Source: Sulfuricella sp.
Lineage (GTDB): Bacteria; Pseudomonadota; Gammaproteobacteria; Burkholderiales; Sulfuricellaceae
Length of the DNA stretch: 19,179 bases
Direction: 5' to 3'
Assembly (NCBI GenBank): GCA_019911785.1
Contig: JAIOJM010000282.1
Location: 1-19,179, forward strand
Part shown: positions 7,970-16,289 of the stretch, in pieces
How the letters are laid out: each line of letters opens with the position of its first letter
Numbering within the stretch: the stretch's first letter is position 1
The notes under the pieces: model-generated
Told to the model about the DNA's origin: nothing
Databases searched by the model: none
The model's input: the letters and a program-made list of their open reading frames with translations, nothing else
Made by a program: the position numbers and the translations under genes

Positions 7970-9178
7970 CATATCATCAAACCAGATCGAGCCTTCAGCA
8001 ATAAAATCCAGAGTCGATCGCCCCCCCAACTCCAACCTGAGCACTTGAACCGGACATCCTTCTTCAGGCACTTCAAAGTTCGAGCTGAAATGCTTCCATT
8101 GATCGGTGCCGACAAAATATTCAGACTTCCCAAGAGGCTCTGCTGGCGAAGGGTTGCATCTCACAACCCATTGCAGCCCTTTTTCACTCTGCAGGCTATC
8201 CAGACGCACGCGCCCCCGCAAAAAATACTTGCCCGGATCAAGCATCAAATATTGATAGAGGTGCTCAAACCTCAGTCGCTGACCATCCAGCGCCACGTGC
8301 AGGGCCTTACTGCCCGTCGTGCCATAAGTTGGCGCATCTTCCACCATAGCCCCGTGAACTTTGGGTGCAATCCAGTCAAACCCTTCATTCGAGATTCCTT
8401 GCTCAAAGTTGCCATTGAACAAATTCCCCAAGCTGCCCACCTTTTCTCTTGAGAGGCTGTTTAACCAGATGAAATAGGCCTCGAGCCAGCGTCCATCTTT
8501 TTGCAAGCGCGCCAGCAAAGGTTTGCGCTCATCGGACATCGACTTTCCGCCCGCTTTCTCTCGCATCTGATAGAGATCCCTCACGGTATCCAGACTGAGC
8601 GCATTTGCTGCTACATACTGATAAAAGCCTTTCCACCACCCCGGTTCTTCGGCAATAACGGGGGCAAACAAGGGGCGCAGCCGCGGATCTTCGGCGATGC
8701 GAAGAAAAAGCGGAAATATTTTTGATTGAAGCTCGCCGCGTACCCGCATTGCGCGATCCCAGTTTTTGATCGCGATATCTGCCCGGTTATGCCGCAACCA
8801 GAACGCACCCGCATCCAACTGAACACCGCTCTGCATCGGTGACAACTCTGTCGCTCTGGTCACTGCAAGCATCGCCCGGGCTGCATCCCCACGTTTTTCG
8901 TAAAGCAGGGCTAGCACCATCCAGTTGCGCCCATCACCCGGATTTTCCTGTATGGCCTGCCGCAATAGAGACTCGGCCCGATGCGGGTCGGTTGACAGCA
9001 TGTCAGATGCCGCTTTCAGCAGGCCAGCGGGGTGAGAAGCATGCCACTCCAGCGCCTTGGCGCCAGATTCCTTGCCACCTTCGGTGGCATAATACTCGGA
9101 CATCCCCAGCACCACGATACGCCATGCCAGAAAACCGGCAACCAGAATGAACAGACCCCATTTGAAGATACGCGCCAA
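7949..9178 (-). CDS. Membrane-anchored TPR protein with jelly-roll-like C-terminal domain
   Basis: 409 residues. An N-terminal hydrophobic helix (6-24, after MARIFKW) probably anchors the protein with its bulk in the periplasm. Residues about 50-150 contain TPR-like helix pairs (AESLLRQAIQENPGDGRNWMVLALLYEKRGD and the next unit, split here as AESLLRQAIQ at 68-77 and NWMVLALLYEKRGD at 85-98). The C-terminal part (253-405) begins LFNGNFEQG and ends GSIWFDDMEIE, typical of a carbohydrate-binding jelly roll of the CBM4/9 sort. The start is TTG at 9178: GAGGAG lies at the right distance and the upstream ATG is closed by a stop. It follows the J-domain gene by 30 bp. It may bind nascent polysaccharide or act as a scaffold for the polymerase and export complex; this is inference. 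Confidence 0.82.
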   Translation of the reverse strand: MARIFKWGLFILVAGFLAWRIVVLGMSEYYATEGGKESGAKALEWHASHPAGLLKAASDMLSTDPHRAESLLRQAIQENPGDGRNWMVLALLYEKRGDAARAMLAVTRATELSPMQSGVQLDAGAFWLRHNRADIAIKNWDRAMRVRGELQSKIFPLFLRIAEDPRLRPLFAPVIAEEPGWWKGFYQYVAANALSLDTVRDLYQMREKAGGKSMSDERKPLLARLQKDGRWLEAYFIWLNSLSREKVGSLGNLFNGNFEQGISNEGFDWIAPKVHGAMVEDAPTYGTTGSKALHVALDGQRLRFEHLYQYLMLDPGKYFLRGRVRLDSLQSEKGLQWVVRCNPSPAEPLGKSEYFVGTDQWKHFSSNFEVPEEGCPVQVLRLELGGRSTLDFIAEGSIWFDDMEIEKRD

Positions 9179-9208
9179 CTAGTTGCTCCTCATGCTATAC
9201 ACCCAGAC

Positions 9209-10783
9209 TCACTTTGCGGCATCAAGGTCGTGAAAAAACCCCTTGATCGATAACTTGTTTTCCAGTTTGACCAATTCAAAGCGAACCGTACCTGAGTAGG
9301 CCTTAAATTCCTGTTCATTTTGGGCTCGTATACGCAGGGCAAACCTCCCCTCTCCCCTTGCCGACTCTCCCTCACGGGTCCACCGGATATTTTTCAGGCT
9401 GAACTGACGATTCTGGCTCGAGGAGAAAAGCGTTTCGTAGTCCTTGCGAATCGCCAACTTACCTTTCTTATCACTCGTTCGTGCCCGGTCGTCAAATAAT
9501 GCCACATAGGACTCAAGATCACCCTGCTCATAGCTCGCCACAAAACGCCCCAGCAATGACTCAAGTTCCCGGTCAGAAATTGCGGGGGGAGAAGAGTCAG
9601 GCACAGCAGGTGCAGGCCCCACTTTGGCTGAAACCGAAACAACTGGCGGCACAGGCGTTGGAGCTAAGGCTGCCACCTTCCGCACTTCTCCGGTGACGGA
9701 GGCCTTATCGGTTTTATGGGTCGATGCTGTCTCTGCAACTGCTACTACCAACTTATCCTGTGGCGCGGGTTTCGCCTCGGGCTTTCGGGGCGCCTCTCGC
9801 AGTGCAGGTTCCGCTTTGGAAGAGGGGCTTGGAGCATCCGCGAGTCGAACATTCTTCACCGGTTGAAGAACAGGCAAAGTCGCAGCCGCAACCACCTTCT
9901 GCGGGGCAGCGGGCGGAATTATGGCAACGGGCAAAGCCGGCATGATATTTCCCGCCACAGCAGGCTCAACCACAGGTGTCTTATGCGCACTGATATCCGG
10001 CTGCTGCGCTGCAACACCAGGCGCAGCCGGTTTCGCCACCGGCAGCAAATTCAAATGATCATCCGCTCTGGCCAGCATTTTCTCACTACGGCCTGCATTC
10101 TTCTCACTGACGGCAGGTTCTTCTTGCTGGGTCAGGGCAACATCTGCCCCAGGCAAATAAACCAGATAAATCACCGAAAATGCCAGCACAGCCATACCAC
10201 CCAGCACAAACTGAGGAAGATTACGCGCAACCACTAATGGCAGTCGTATCCCAGCAGAATCAGATTCCCCTACCTGAGAATAATAACGCTTCTGCCTCAC
10301 CGGAAGAGGAATGGATTTCTGCTGTGCGGCTATTTTAAGCGCAGCATCGTATTGTTGGCGTGATTCGGGCTTACGCAGGACGTTATAGGACTGATTAACC
10401 CGGGTAGCATAAACATCTTCCCAGCTTTCCTCTATACCCTCCCGGTCGGGGTGAAACAAATGCATCAATAAACGATGATGCTCCTTAATCTGATCGATGC
10501 TCGCGTCAGAATCGACCCCCAGCACACGATAGTGATTGGCATCGCCGGAAAAAAACACCTGCTTCACAAAAAAAATGGCCGCCTCTCGCAACTGCGCCGC
10601 GGAGGCTCCTGTTGCCGCACACAGGGTTTCCATCTGACTTTTGTCGCCCGCCGCGACCCTTAACAGGAGGCTCAAACCATCCGGCAGCCTGGCGTTTCCC
10701 TGGAATCCCTGTATACGAAGGGGGGCACGGTAACAGGCCCAGGCCAGAGACATGATATCTGCGGCGGTAGTTGCTCCTGACAT
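9209..10783 (-). CDS. J-domain, single membrane helix and NTF2-like domain fusion protein
   Basis: 524 residues with an unusual layout. After an N-terminal region of about 84 residues without recognised similarity comes a J domain (about 85-147) with an intact HPD motif (111-113), so it should stimulate an Hsp70 ATPase in the cytoplasm. One hydrophobic helix follows (190-210). Then comes a long Pro/Ala/Val-rich linker (211-400) of the kind that spans the periplasm. The C-terminal domain (about 403-522) has an NTF2-like/SnoaL pattern: RELESLLGRFVASYEQGDLE, then FDDRAR, and a final strand RFELVKLENKLSIKGFF (501-517). The gene begins 2 bp after the BY-kinase stop without a Shine-Dalgarno of its own, so translation is probably coupled. 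Known J proteins with membrane anchors (DjlA type) have a different order. A link between cytoplasmic DnaK and periplasmic polymer export is a hypothesis. Confidence 0.83.
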   Translation of the reverse strand: MSGATTAADIMSLAWACYRAPLRIQGFQGNARLPDGLSLLLRVAAGDKSQMETLCAATGASAAQLREAAIFFVKQVFFSGDANHYRVLGVDSDASIDQIKEHHRLLMHLFHPDREGIEESWEDVYATRVNQSYNVLRKPESRQQYDAALKIAAQQKSIPLPVRQKRYYSQVGESDSAGIRLPLVVARNLPQFVLGGMAVLAFSVIYLVYLPGADVALTQQEEPAVSEKNAGRSEKMLARADDHLNLLPVAKPAAPGVAAQQPDISAHKTPVVEPAVAGNIMPALPVAIIPPAAPQKVVAAATLPVLQPVKNVRLADAPSPSSKAEPALREAPRKPEAKPAPQDKLVVAVAETASTHKTDKASVTGEVRKVAALAPTPVPPVVSVSAKVGPAPAVPDSSPPAISDRELESLLGRFVASYEQGDLESYVALFDDRARTSDKKGKLAIRKDYETLFSSSQNRQFSLKNIRWTREGESARGEGRFALRIRAQNEQEFKAYSGTVRFELVKLENKLSIKGFFHDLDAAK

Positions 10784-10785
10784 GG

Positions 10786-13065
10786 TTATGCAGTCAAGCG
10801 ATTTGCTGACACTTCTGCGTCGCGGTTGTAGTAATAGTAATTCTGGTGATAACCATAGGCATTGCCACGGGCATCCACCTTGACCAGAATCCCGCCCAGC
10901 AAGCGGGTATGTGAACTGCGCAAGCGCTTGATCGCATTCTGAGCAAAGCCGCGACGCGTAATTCCAGCTTCGACCACCAGTATCGTGGCTTCCGCCAGAT
11001 TTCCCAGCACCAGCGCATCGGCCAACCCCAGCACAGGCGGACCGTCAATAATGACATGATCGAATTTTTCAGCCGCCAGGTTGATCAGCGCAAGCATTTT
11101 TGCACCCGAAAGCAGCTCAGCCGGATTCGGAGGCAAAGGCCCGGTAGGCATGATGAAAAGATTGGAAACCGTCGTCGGCTTGGTCACTGCGTAAGCTTGT
11201 GCTTCCCCCGCCAGAACATTGGTCAAACCCTGGGTATTCTCAATTTCCAGAGTGCGATGCAGGGAGGGGTTGCGCAAGTCCGCGTCCACCAGCAGAACCC
11301 GCTTGCCCGCCTGAGCAAAGTGAATCCCCAAACTGAGTGCCGATGTACTCTTGCCCTCACCAGCAGAAGTACTGGTCAACATCAGCACCCTGGGCGCCCC
11401 ATCCGCGGTCGAGAATTGCAGCGCCGTGCGGACCGAACGGTAAGCTTCCGCAAAAGCCGAGCGGGGATCTTCTATGGCGGACAAAGCCAGGCCAGCACTA
11501 TCCTTGTCCCGATCCTTGCCGCCACCACGGATCAGCGGAATCACTCCCAAAGTCGCAATCCCCAGCAGGCGCTCAATGTCTTCCGGCTGCTTGATGGTGT
11601 CATCCAGATGTTCGAACAGGAAGGCGAGGCCAATGCCGCCAAAAAGACCGAGCAATGCCGCGATCAATGCATTAGTCGACAAGCTGGGCTTGAATTTGCG
11701 GTTTGGCACCTCAGCCTTGTCCACCACAGAAACATTATTCGTATCCGCACCACCCGCCACGCCCACTTCTTTCAGCCGCTGGAGCAGACCATCATAGAGC
11801 TGACGGTTGGTATCCGTCTCACGCTTGAGAATGGTGTACTGGATGCTGCGCCCCTGCAAATCCAGCAATTCCAGCTTGCTTTCGTTCAACTGCGCCAAGA
11901 CCATGGACTCCTTGTAACGCGCCGCCTCATAAGTCGACTTGATCGCCATAATGACATTCGCCACCTCACCATCAATCTTGGCCTGAATTTCAGCAATCTG
12001 CCCCTCCAACTGCTGCATTTTCGGATAAGCCGGCTTATAGACCTGCAAACCCTCCCGATAGTCACTTTCCAGCTTGGCCTTTGACTCCTTAAGCTTCTGG
12101 ATGAGTGGGCTATCGAGAATCTTGCCCACCGCCTGGGATTTGGAGCCTTGTAGTTGCTGATATTGAGCTTCTGCATCGACCCTTTCCTGGGTCGCCTTGC
12201 CCAAAGCTGAATTGAGTTCCTGGAAGCGTTGCGAACCGGCTGACTGCTTGTCATCCACATTGATGATCGCTTCCTGGCGGGCAAAATCAACCAATTGCCG
12301 CTCAGAATCTTCCAGTTTGGATTTGATCTGCTGCAAGCGCTCCTCGAGAAAAGTCTTGGCGTAGGACGACGCATCCATTCTTCTTTCCAGATTCAGCTTG
12401 ATGAACACATCTGCCATCGCATTGGCTACTCGGGCAGACAATTCTGGATCCGGACTATCAAAATTCACTTTGACCAGGCGAGAATTGCGCACCGGTTCAA
12501 CAGTCAAATGATTGAGAAAACTCTGGACCAAATCGGGCTTCTGATTTTTTGACACACCCCGATTGGCATTTTCCTTGTTGCCTGCCCAGGCGGAAATACT
12601 CTCAAACAGGCCGGGCTCTTTCTTGCCACTAAAAAGCGGATGCTCCATTAAACCCATCTGGCCAATCACCCGTTCCGCGAGCGTGCGGCTTTTCAGCAAT
12701 TCATACTGGGTCTGGTAAAAATCCTTGTCCTGAGATGATTCGTCCGGTCCGACATTCTTGAACTCAACGATTTTCGCCACGGTGCGTTCAATCTGCAGCG
12801 TCAGGCTGGCCCGATATACAGGGGTCTGCAGAAAAGTGGCCGTCACGACCGCAATCAGCACAATCAGGAAAAAAGAAATCACCGTCCATTTGCGTTTGAC
12901 GATGATTGCCCAGTATTCGCGCAGGTTAATCGCATCTTCATCCGGCTCATGCCCATGCGAGCCCGGTTGCAATACCTGGGTGCTTAACTGCGAAGCCGAC
13001 CAGGTCGTTAACGCACGGCCCTGCTCAGGTTTAGATTCTGGCTGACTTTGATCGCCTGCTGACAT
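10786..13065 (-). CDS. Wzz chain-length protein fused to BY-type tyrosine kinase
   Basis: 759 residues. Polysaccharide co-polymerase part: cytoplasmic N-terminus, Wzz segment with the first membrane helix (about 62-79), a long periplasmic coiled coil (about 235-435), a proline-rich entry to the second membrane helix (AEVPNRKFKPS, then 465-484). Kinase part: EAYRSVRTAL (540-549), Walker A SAGEGKST (567-574), Walker A' LLVDADLR (591-598) and Walker B VIIDGPP (671-677), the diagnostic set for bacterial tyrosine kinases. The tail has six tyrosines (737, 739, 743-746) for autophosphorylation. These enzymes set polymer length and link polymerisation to the outer-membrane exporter by cycles of phosphorylation. 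GGAG at 13071-13074 supports the ATG. A phosphatase of the right kind is encoded in the same operon. An apparent intrinsic terminator lies just upstream. Confidence 0.95.
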   Translation of the reverse strand: MSAGDQSQPESKPEQGRALTTWSASQLSTQVLQPGSHGHEPDEDAINLREYWAIIVKRKWTVISFFLIVLIAVVTATFLQTPVYRASLTLQIERTVAKIVEFKNVGPDESSQDKDFYQTQYELLKSRTLAERVIGQMGLMEHPLFSGKKEPGLFESISAWAGNKENANRGVSKNQKPDLVQSFLNHLTVEPVRNSRLVKVNFDSPDPELSARVANAMADVFIKLNLERRMDASSYAKTFLEERLQQIKSKLEDSERQLVDFARQEAIINVDDKQSAGSQRFQELNSALGKATQERVDAEAQYQQLQGSKSQAVGKILDSPLIQKLKESKAKLESDYREGLQVYKPAYPKMQQLEGQIAEIQAKIDGEVANVIMAIKSTYEAARYKESMVLAQLNESKLELLDLQGRSIQYTILKRETDTNRQLYDGLLQRLKEVGVAGGADTNNVSVVDKAEVPNRKFKPSLSTNALIAALLGLFGGIGLAFLFEHLDDTIKQPEDIERLLGIATLGVIPLIRGGGKDRDKDSAGLALSAIEDPRSAFAEAYRSVRTALQFSTADGAPRVLMLTSTSAGEGKSTSALSLGIHFAQAGKRVLLVDADLRNPSLHRTLEIENTQGLTNVLAGEAQAYAVTKPTTVSNLFIMPTGPLPPNPAELLSGAKMLALINLAAEKFDHVIIDGPPVLGLADALVLGNLAEATILVVEAGITRRGFAQNAIKRLRSSHTRLLGGILVKVDARGNAYGYHQNYYYYNRDAEVSANRLTA

Positions 13066-13079
13066 TGCATCTCCACAAC

Positions 13080-13114
13080 AAAAAAGAAAGCAGTGGCAAC
13101 ATTAACCACTGCTT
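13080..13114 (-). terminator. Intrinsic terminator or attenuator inside the operon
   Basis: On the minus strand AAGCAGTGG (13106-13114) pairs perfectly with CCACTGCTT (13088-13096) over a 9-nt loop, followed by TCTTTTTTG (13079-13087). It is in the 75-bp gap after the export gene, ending about 15 nt before the kinase start, with the kinase Shine-Dalgarno immediately after. There is no room for a promoter between it and the kinase gene, so kinase transcripts probably depend on read-through. Confidence 0.72.
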
Positions 13115-13140
13115 CACACTAAACAAATCAAGCCTTCGGA

Positions 13141-13884
13141 TCAGAAACGGCCAATAGTGCCAAAACCAACAAAGCCACGCAGGGTTTCTGTGACATTTTT
13201 CAAGAGGGACTTACTGGAAGATTTCTCGACAACGATCACATCATCCCCCTTCACGACAGGATCTTCGGCCTCACCACTGCGAATGGATTCCAGATTATAA
13301 AGACGGGAAGACTTCTCGCCGTTGACAGTACGAAAAATGCGGATTTCAGCCGCATCAGCCAGACTATCCAGGCCCGAAGCCATCGCAACGGCCTGCACCA
13401 GCGTCGTTCTCCCCTTGAGAGGATAAATGCCGGCATTCTTGACAAAACCTTCAATCGTCACCCGCTGACTCGTGTATTCCTTGACAAAAACGCTGACCTG
13501 GGGATCCTGCATATAGGTTTCAGACAGCTTGGCGACGATAGCCGCCTCCAACTCCTGGCTGGTTCGCCCCCCAGCCTGAATGGCGCCAATCAGGGGCAAG
13601 GAAATAATGCCCCGGGAATTGACGCGGACAGTTTTAGAAAGAGCCTCCGACTGGAAAACCTGGATTTCGAGCAAATCCTGGGAACCCAAAACGTACTCAT
13701 CCTGATCTGGCGCAAAAGCCGGCTTCACGGCCGTAGCACTCAATGCCTTACTGTCGGCGACGGCAGCCGTCACAATCGAATCAGGCTGCTTTCCCGCCTC
13801 AGCGTTATCGGCAAAAGACGGGCCAGACAGCATCACCCCCGCAAACAAACATGACAGAGCTGTATTAAATAAGGATTTACCCAT
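13141..13884 (-). CDS. Polysaccharide export protein (Wza-like, Poly_export plus SLBB)
   Basis: 247 residues with a signal peptide (MGKSLFNTALSC..., likely cut after SFA at 25). The mature part has a disordered segment to about residue 60, then the export domain beginning EYVLGSQDLLEIQVF (63-77). An SLBB-type region follows (about 143-220) with VTIEGFVKNAGIYPLKG and AVAMASGLDSLAD. This is the short Wza/KpsD-like form that forms part of the periplasmic and outer-membrane channel. There is no lipobox cysteine at the cleavage site, unlike Wza, and no C-terminal amphipathic helix is evident beyond ETLRGFVGFG. It may thus need another partner to cross the outer membrane. AGGAGAG before the ATG gives strong initiation. 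It follows the phosphatase gene by 40 bp. Confidence 0.93.
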   Translation of the reverse strand: MGKSLFNTALSCLFAGVMLSGPSFADNAEAGKQPDSIVTAAVADSKALSATAVKPAFAPDQDEYVLGSQDLLEIQVFQSEALSKTVRVNSRGIISLPLIGAIQAGGRTSQELEAAIVAKLSETYMQDPQVSVFVKEYTSQRVTIEGFVKNAGIYPLKGRTTLVQAVAMASGLDSLADAAEIRIFRTVNGEKSSRLYNLESIRSGEAEDPVVKGDDVIVVEKSSSKSLLKNVTETLRGFVGFGTIGRF

Positions 13885-13924
13885 TTCTGCTCTCCTCTTG
13901 GAACATCTAACTGGCGCGCCGTAA

Positions 13925-14713
13925 TTAACGCTTCCAGAAAAAAAACCTGGACCTCGATTTCACCACGGGCACCTTGGCTGCTGGCAACTGAAGCTTTACT
14001 GGTTCTAAATTGTCAAGTATACCCTTGGGGCGATCAAGCACCAATTTTCTTGCCTCTTCCGTGCCCACCCAACGTTCAGCCGCGCGGCACCCTTCCGCAA
14101 GCAAAGGCGCCCTGCTTTTTACTCCATGGGCATCGGTTGCGAGAATATGAACCAGCCCTTCATCCAGCATCAACTCAGCCCAATATTGCACCTGTTCCCC
14201 AAAGCGCCCGGTCAGACTGCCTGCCGTAATTTGCATCCAGGCGCCATGTTCGGCCATATTCCTGAAAATATCATAATGTGACGAAATCCAGCTCAGACGC
14301 TCGGGGTGGGTAATAATCGGCACATAGCCGACCGCCAACAGATTGAACACAAACTCCTCCAGACGCGGCGGCGCCACATGATGCGGCGGCTCGAGCAGGA
14401 AATAACGCGTGCCATGCAAAGTGGGCACCTCCCCCGCACGCATCCGGGCGATCAAATCAGGGGCCAGATGCGTATCCGCGCCATAAGTCAACTGCAAGGG
14501 AATACCGGCTTCCGCCAGCCGCAAACGAAAATTCTCCACCGCCTGCCGAATCCCGGTCGCGGTATTTTCATACATCCCCGGATAAATATGCGGCGTACAG
14601 GCCACCACCTTAATCCCATCCGCCACGGCGATGCGCGCCATCTCCAGCGCAGTAGCAAGATCCGGCGCCCCATCATCAATCCCGGGCAGCATATGGCAAT
14701 GCAGATCAATCAT
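13925..14713 (-). CDS. PHP-type tyrosine-protein phosphatase (CpsB/CapC/YwqE-like)
   Basis: 262 residues. Metal-binding motifs of the PHP fold are complete: DLHCHMLPGIDDG (3-15), TPHIYPG (40-46), GADTH (78-82), ITHPER (134-139) and ATDAHG (192-197). Members of this family use a metal centre to dephosphorylate BY-kinase tyrosines, most studied in Firmicutes. The matching kinase lies two genes downstream, so the pair likely forms a phosphorylation cycle that controls polymer assembly. The start overlaps the preceding gene by 8 bp (ATGATTGA) and has no Shine-Dalgarno, indicating translational coupling. The C-terminal basic tail (KSRSRFFFWKR) is not part of the catalytic fold. Other PHP proteins such as histidinol phosphatases are less likely given the context. 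Confidence 0.93.
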   Translation of the reverse strand: MIDLHCHMLPGIDDGAPDLATALEMARIAVADGIKVVACTPHIYPGMYENTATGIRQAVENFRLRLAEAGIPLQLTYGADTHLAPDLIARMRAGEVPTLHGTRYFLLEPPHHVAPPRLEEFVFNLLAVGYVPIITHPERLSWISSHYDIFRNMAEHGAWMQITAGSLTGRFGEQVQYWAELMLDEGLVHILATDAHGVKSRAPLLAEGCRAAERWVGTEEARKLVLDRPKGILDNLEPVKLQLPAAKVPVVKSRSRFFFWKR

Positions 14714-15812
14714 GTTCTATATCTAATACAGCCTTCGCCCCCACTGCCGCACGTGGCCGCATAACAAACCGTAACATCTGCACTACCCGGAGCGGCTGCG
14801 CCAGAGCCAGCAGATAACTGGCCCATAGACCCAGGAAGGCGAATAGTAGCAGGTGCTCCGGAACCCCGGCGCGTTGCGCCTGCAGGCCAATCAGCCCACA
14901 AACCAGCGAAGCCACTGCCATCACCGCCACCACCTGGCTTGTCGAATAACCCGCATCCAGCAGTACATGGTGCATATGTTGCCTGTCCGCGTAAAACGGG
15001 CTCTTGTGTTGCGACATGCGCAGCAGCATTACGCTGCCCATATCCAGCAACGGCACCGCCAGAATCCACACCGCCGTAATCGGATTAATCGGCAAATGTT
15101 TCGCCCCTGCCAGTTTTACCGAAAACCACGCCAGCAACAGCCCCAACAGCATCCCCCCGGTGTCTCCCATGAAGACCCGCGCCCGCGATCGCCACGGGGA
15201 ACGCAGGTTGAACACCAGGAAGCCCACGATCGCCCCAGCCAAAATCAGAATTTCCACGCCCAGACGCACATCTCCGGAGTCCACTGCGACCCAGGCAAAC
15301 ATCAGCAGCGGCAGCAGCACCACCGTCCCCGCCAAGCCGTCCACTCCATCGATCATGTTGATCGCATTCATCAGCCCGATGATCGCGAGGGCTGTTACCA
15401 GATACGACCACTTACCCAGCTCGATATCGCCAAAGCCCAGCAGATCGCCAAAATGAAACACTTGTATCGACGTGCCCGACACCACCACCAGCGCCGCGAT
15501 TATCTGCGCAAAAAACTTCGAACGATGGCCGATTTCATGCATATCGTCGGCTACACCAACGGCTACCGTAATCGCCATGGCCGCCAGCAAACTCCAGCTC
15601 CCGCCCGGAATGCCCCCGGCCAACCCATTGGCCAGCAAAAAGGTCAGAAAGATCGCCAGGCCGCCCACCAGCGGCGTCACCGCCGCATGCTGCTTGCGCC
15701 CCCCTGGATGATCTACCAGCCCATAACGCAGCGCCGGCCTGATCAACGCCAACACCAGCACCGCCGCCAGAACGGGAGAAAGCAACACCGCCCACCAAAT
15801 ACCCATAATCAC
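14706..15812 (-). CDS. Undecaprenyl-phosphate sugar-1-phosphate transferase (WecA/MraY family)
   Basis: 368 residues with about ten to eleven membrane helices. Family motifs: DHPGGRKQH (34-42), DD at 89-90, NAINMIDGVDGLAG (149-162), FMGDTGG (214-220) and DRQHMHH (276-282), the HxHH-type loop of the WecA branch. It moves a sugar-1-phosphate, typically HexNAc-1-phosphate, from UDP-sugar to undecaprenyl phosphate at the cytoplasmic face, starting the repeat unit. I used GTG at 15812 since AGGGCGG lies at a fitting distance; ATG at 15806 would shorten it by two residues. It is the first gene of the operon. MraY itself is unlikely, as no peptidoglycan genes are nearby. The sugar substrate cannot be read from the sequence. 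Confidence 0.93.
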   Translation of the reverse strand: MIMGIWWAVLLSPVLAAVLVLALIRPALRYGLVDHPGGRKQHAAVTPLVGGLAIFLTFLLANGLAGGIPGGSWSLLAAMAITVAVGVADDMHEIGHRSKFFAQIIAALVVVSGTSIQVFHFGDLLGFGDIELGKWSYLVTALAIIGLMNAINMIDGVDGLAGTVVLLPLLMFAWVAVDSGDVRLGVEILILAGAIVGFLVFNLRSPWRSRARVFMGDTGGMLLGLLLAWFSVKLAGAKHLPINPITAVWILAVPLLDMGSVMLLRMSQHKSPFYADRQHMHHVLLDAGYSTSQVVAVMAVASLVCGLIGLQAQRAGVPEHLLLFAFLGLWASYLLALAQPLRVVQMLRFVMRPRAAVGAKAVLDIEHD

Positions 15813-15865
15813 TACCGCCCTGTTAACTGAGCTGCTTTCAAATGCAATTAAGACAAAAGCATACC

Positions 15866-15894
15866 TTTTTAACCTATTTCACGGCTTGTGTAAA
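15866..15894 (-). promoter_or_regulatory. Candidate promoter of the polysaccharide operon
   Basis: On the minus strand TTTACA (15889-15894) and TAAAAA (15866-15871) are spaced by 17 bp in the AT-rich part of the 132-bp leader. This is a moderate sigma-70 match about 54 bp before the first gene. Nothing else in the leader (15813-15944) is recognisable except a weak 5-bp hairpin at 15926-15940. Confidence 0.3.
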
Positions 15895-15944
15895 TGCCTA
15901 TACCTTCCAAGGGGGAGGGGGCGTTGGACTTGTTCAGTCCTTCC

Positions 15945-16289
15945 CTAGCTGTCTTTGTGCGATTCATAATACCGGACAAACAAGGCTTCCAGTTCGTCGA
16001 TCACCTCGACGGCGGGCTTGCCGTGCATGACATGCTTCATCATGAAACCTGAGGTTTCGTGCAGCAGCTTGTCGGTGTTCAGCATCGGATAGGTTTCCCG
16101 CAGCCGCTTGATTGCCTTGACCACGGACTCTTCAGCAGGACGGGGAATAGCCAGGGGTTCCTGAGGAACGGCAACGTCGACAGCCGGGTTACGGGCGGCA
16201 AGAAATTCGACAAAGGCGAACACGGTATCCTGCTGCTCCGCGGAAAGCATCTCCAGCAGGCGCAGCAGTTTCTTCTCTTCAGGTTTCAT
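15945..16289 (-). CDS. Small protein of unknown function, coupled to the LysR gene
   Basis: 114 residues, charged and mostly helical. The first 33 residues (MKPEEKKLLRLLEMLSAEQQ then FAFVEFLAARN) could form an amphipathic hairpin. A proline-rich link (40-52) leads to a second helical region with VKAIKRLRETYPMLN and HETSGFMMKHVMHGKPAVEVIDELEALF (given here as two short parts, 80-90 and 91-108). I do not recognise the family. The N-terminal part faintly resembles short dimerising modules of antitoxin-like or DUF2281-like proteins. Its ATG overlaps the LysR stop by four bases (ATGA) and it has no Shine-Dalgarno, so it is translated after LysR and may be functionally linked to it. Reading frame and coupling support a real gene. 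Confidence 0.78.
   Translation of the reverse strand: MKPEEKKLLRLLEMLSAEQQDTVFAFVEFLAARNPAVDVAVPQEPLAIPRPAEESVVKAIKRLRETYPMLNTDKLLHETSGFMMKHVMHGKPAVEVIDELEALFVRYYESHKDS

Noticed and set aside
10763..10770. GGCGGTAG resembling the core of an ops element (RfaH antitermination)
   Set aside because: It is on the strand opposite to transcription of the operon, lies inside the J-domain gene and lacks the rest of the consensus.
11056..12084. Open frame of 342 codons opposite the kinase
   Set aside because: Shadow of the Wzz/BY-kinase gene; no family features.
14853..15830. Open frame of 325 codons opposite the WecA-like gene
   Set aside because: Product is extremely rich in His, Gln and Arg, as expected from the complement of a membrane protein gene; no Shine-Dalgarno or domains.
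15890..15912. Sigma-54-like GG...GC pair upstream of the polysaccharide operon
   Set aside because: The spacing between GG and GC is 9 instead of 10 and the flanking bases do not match the consensus.
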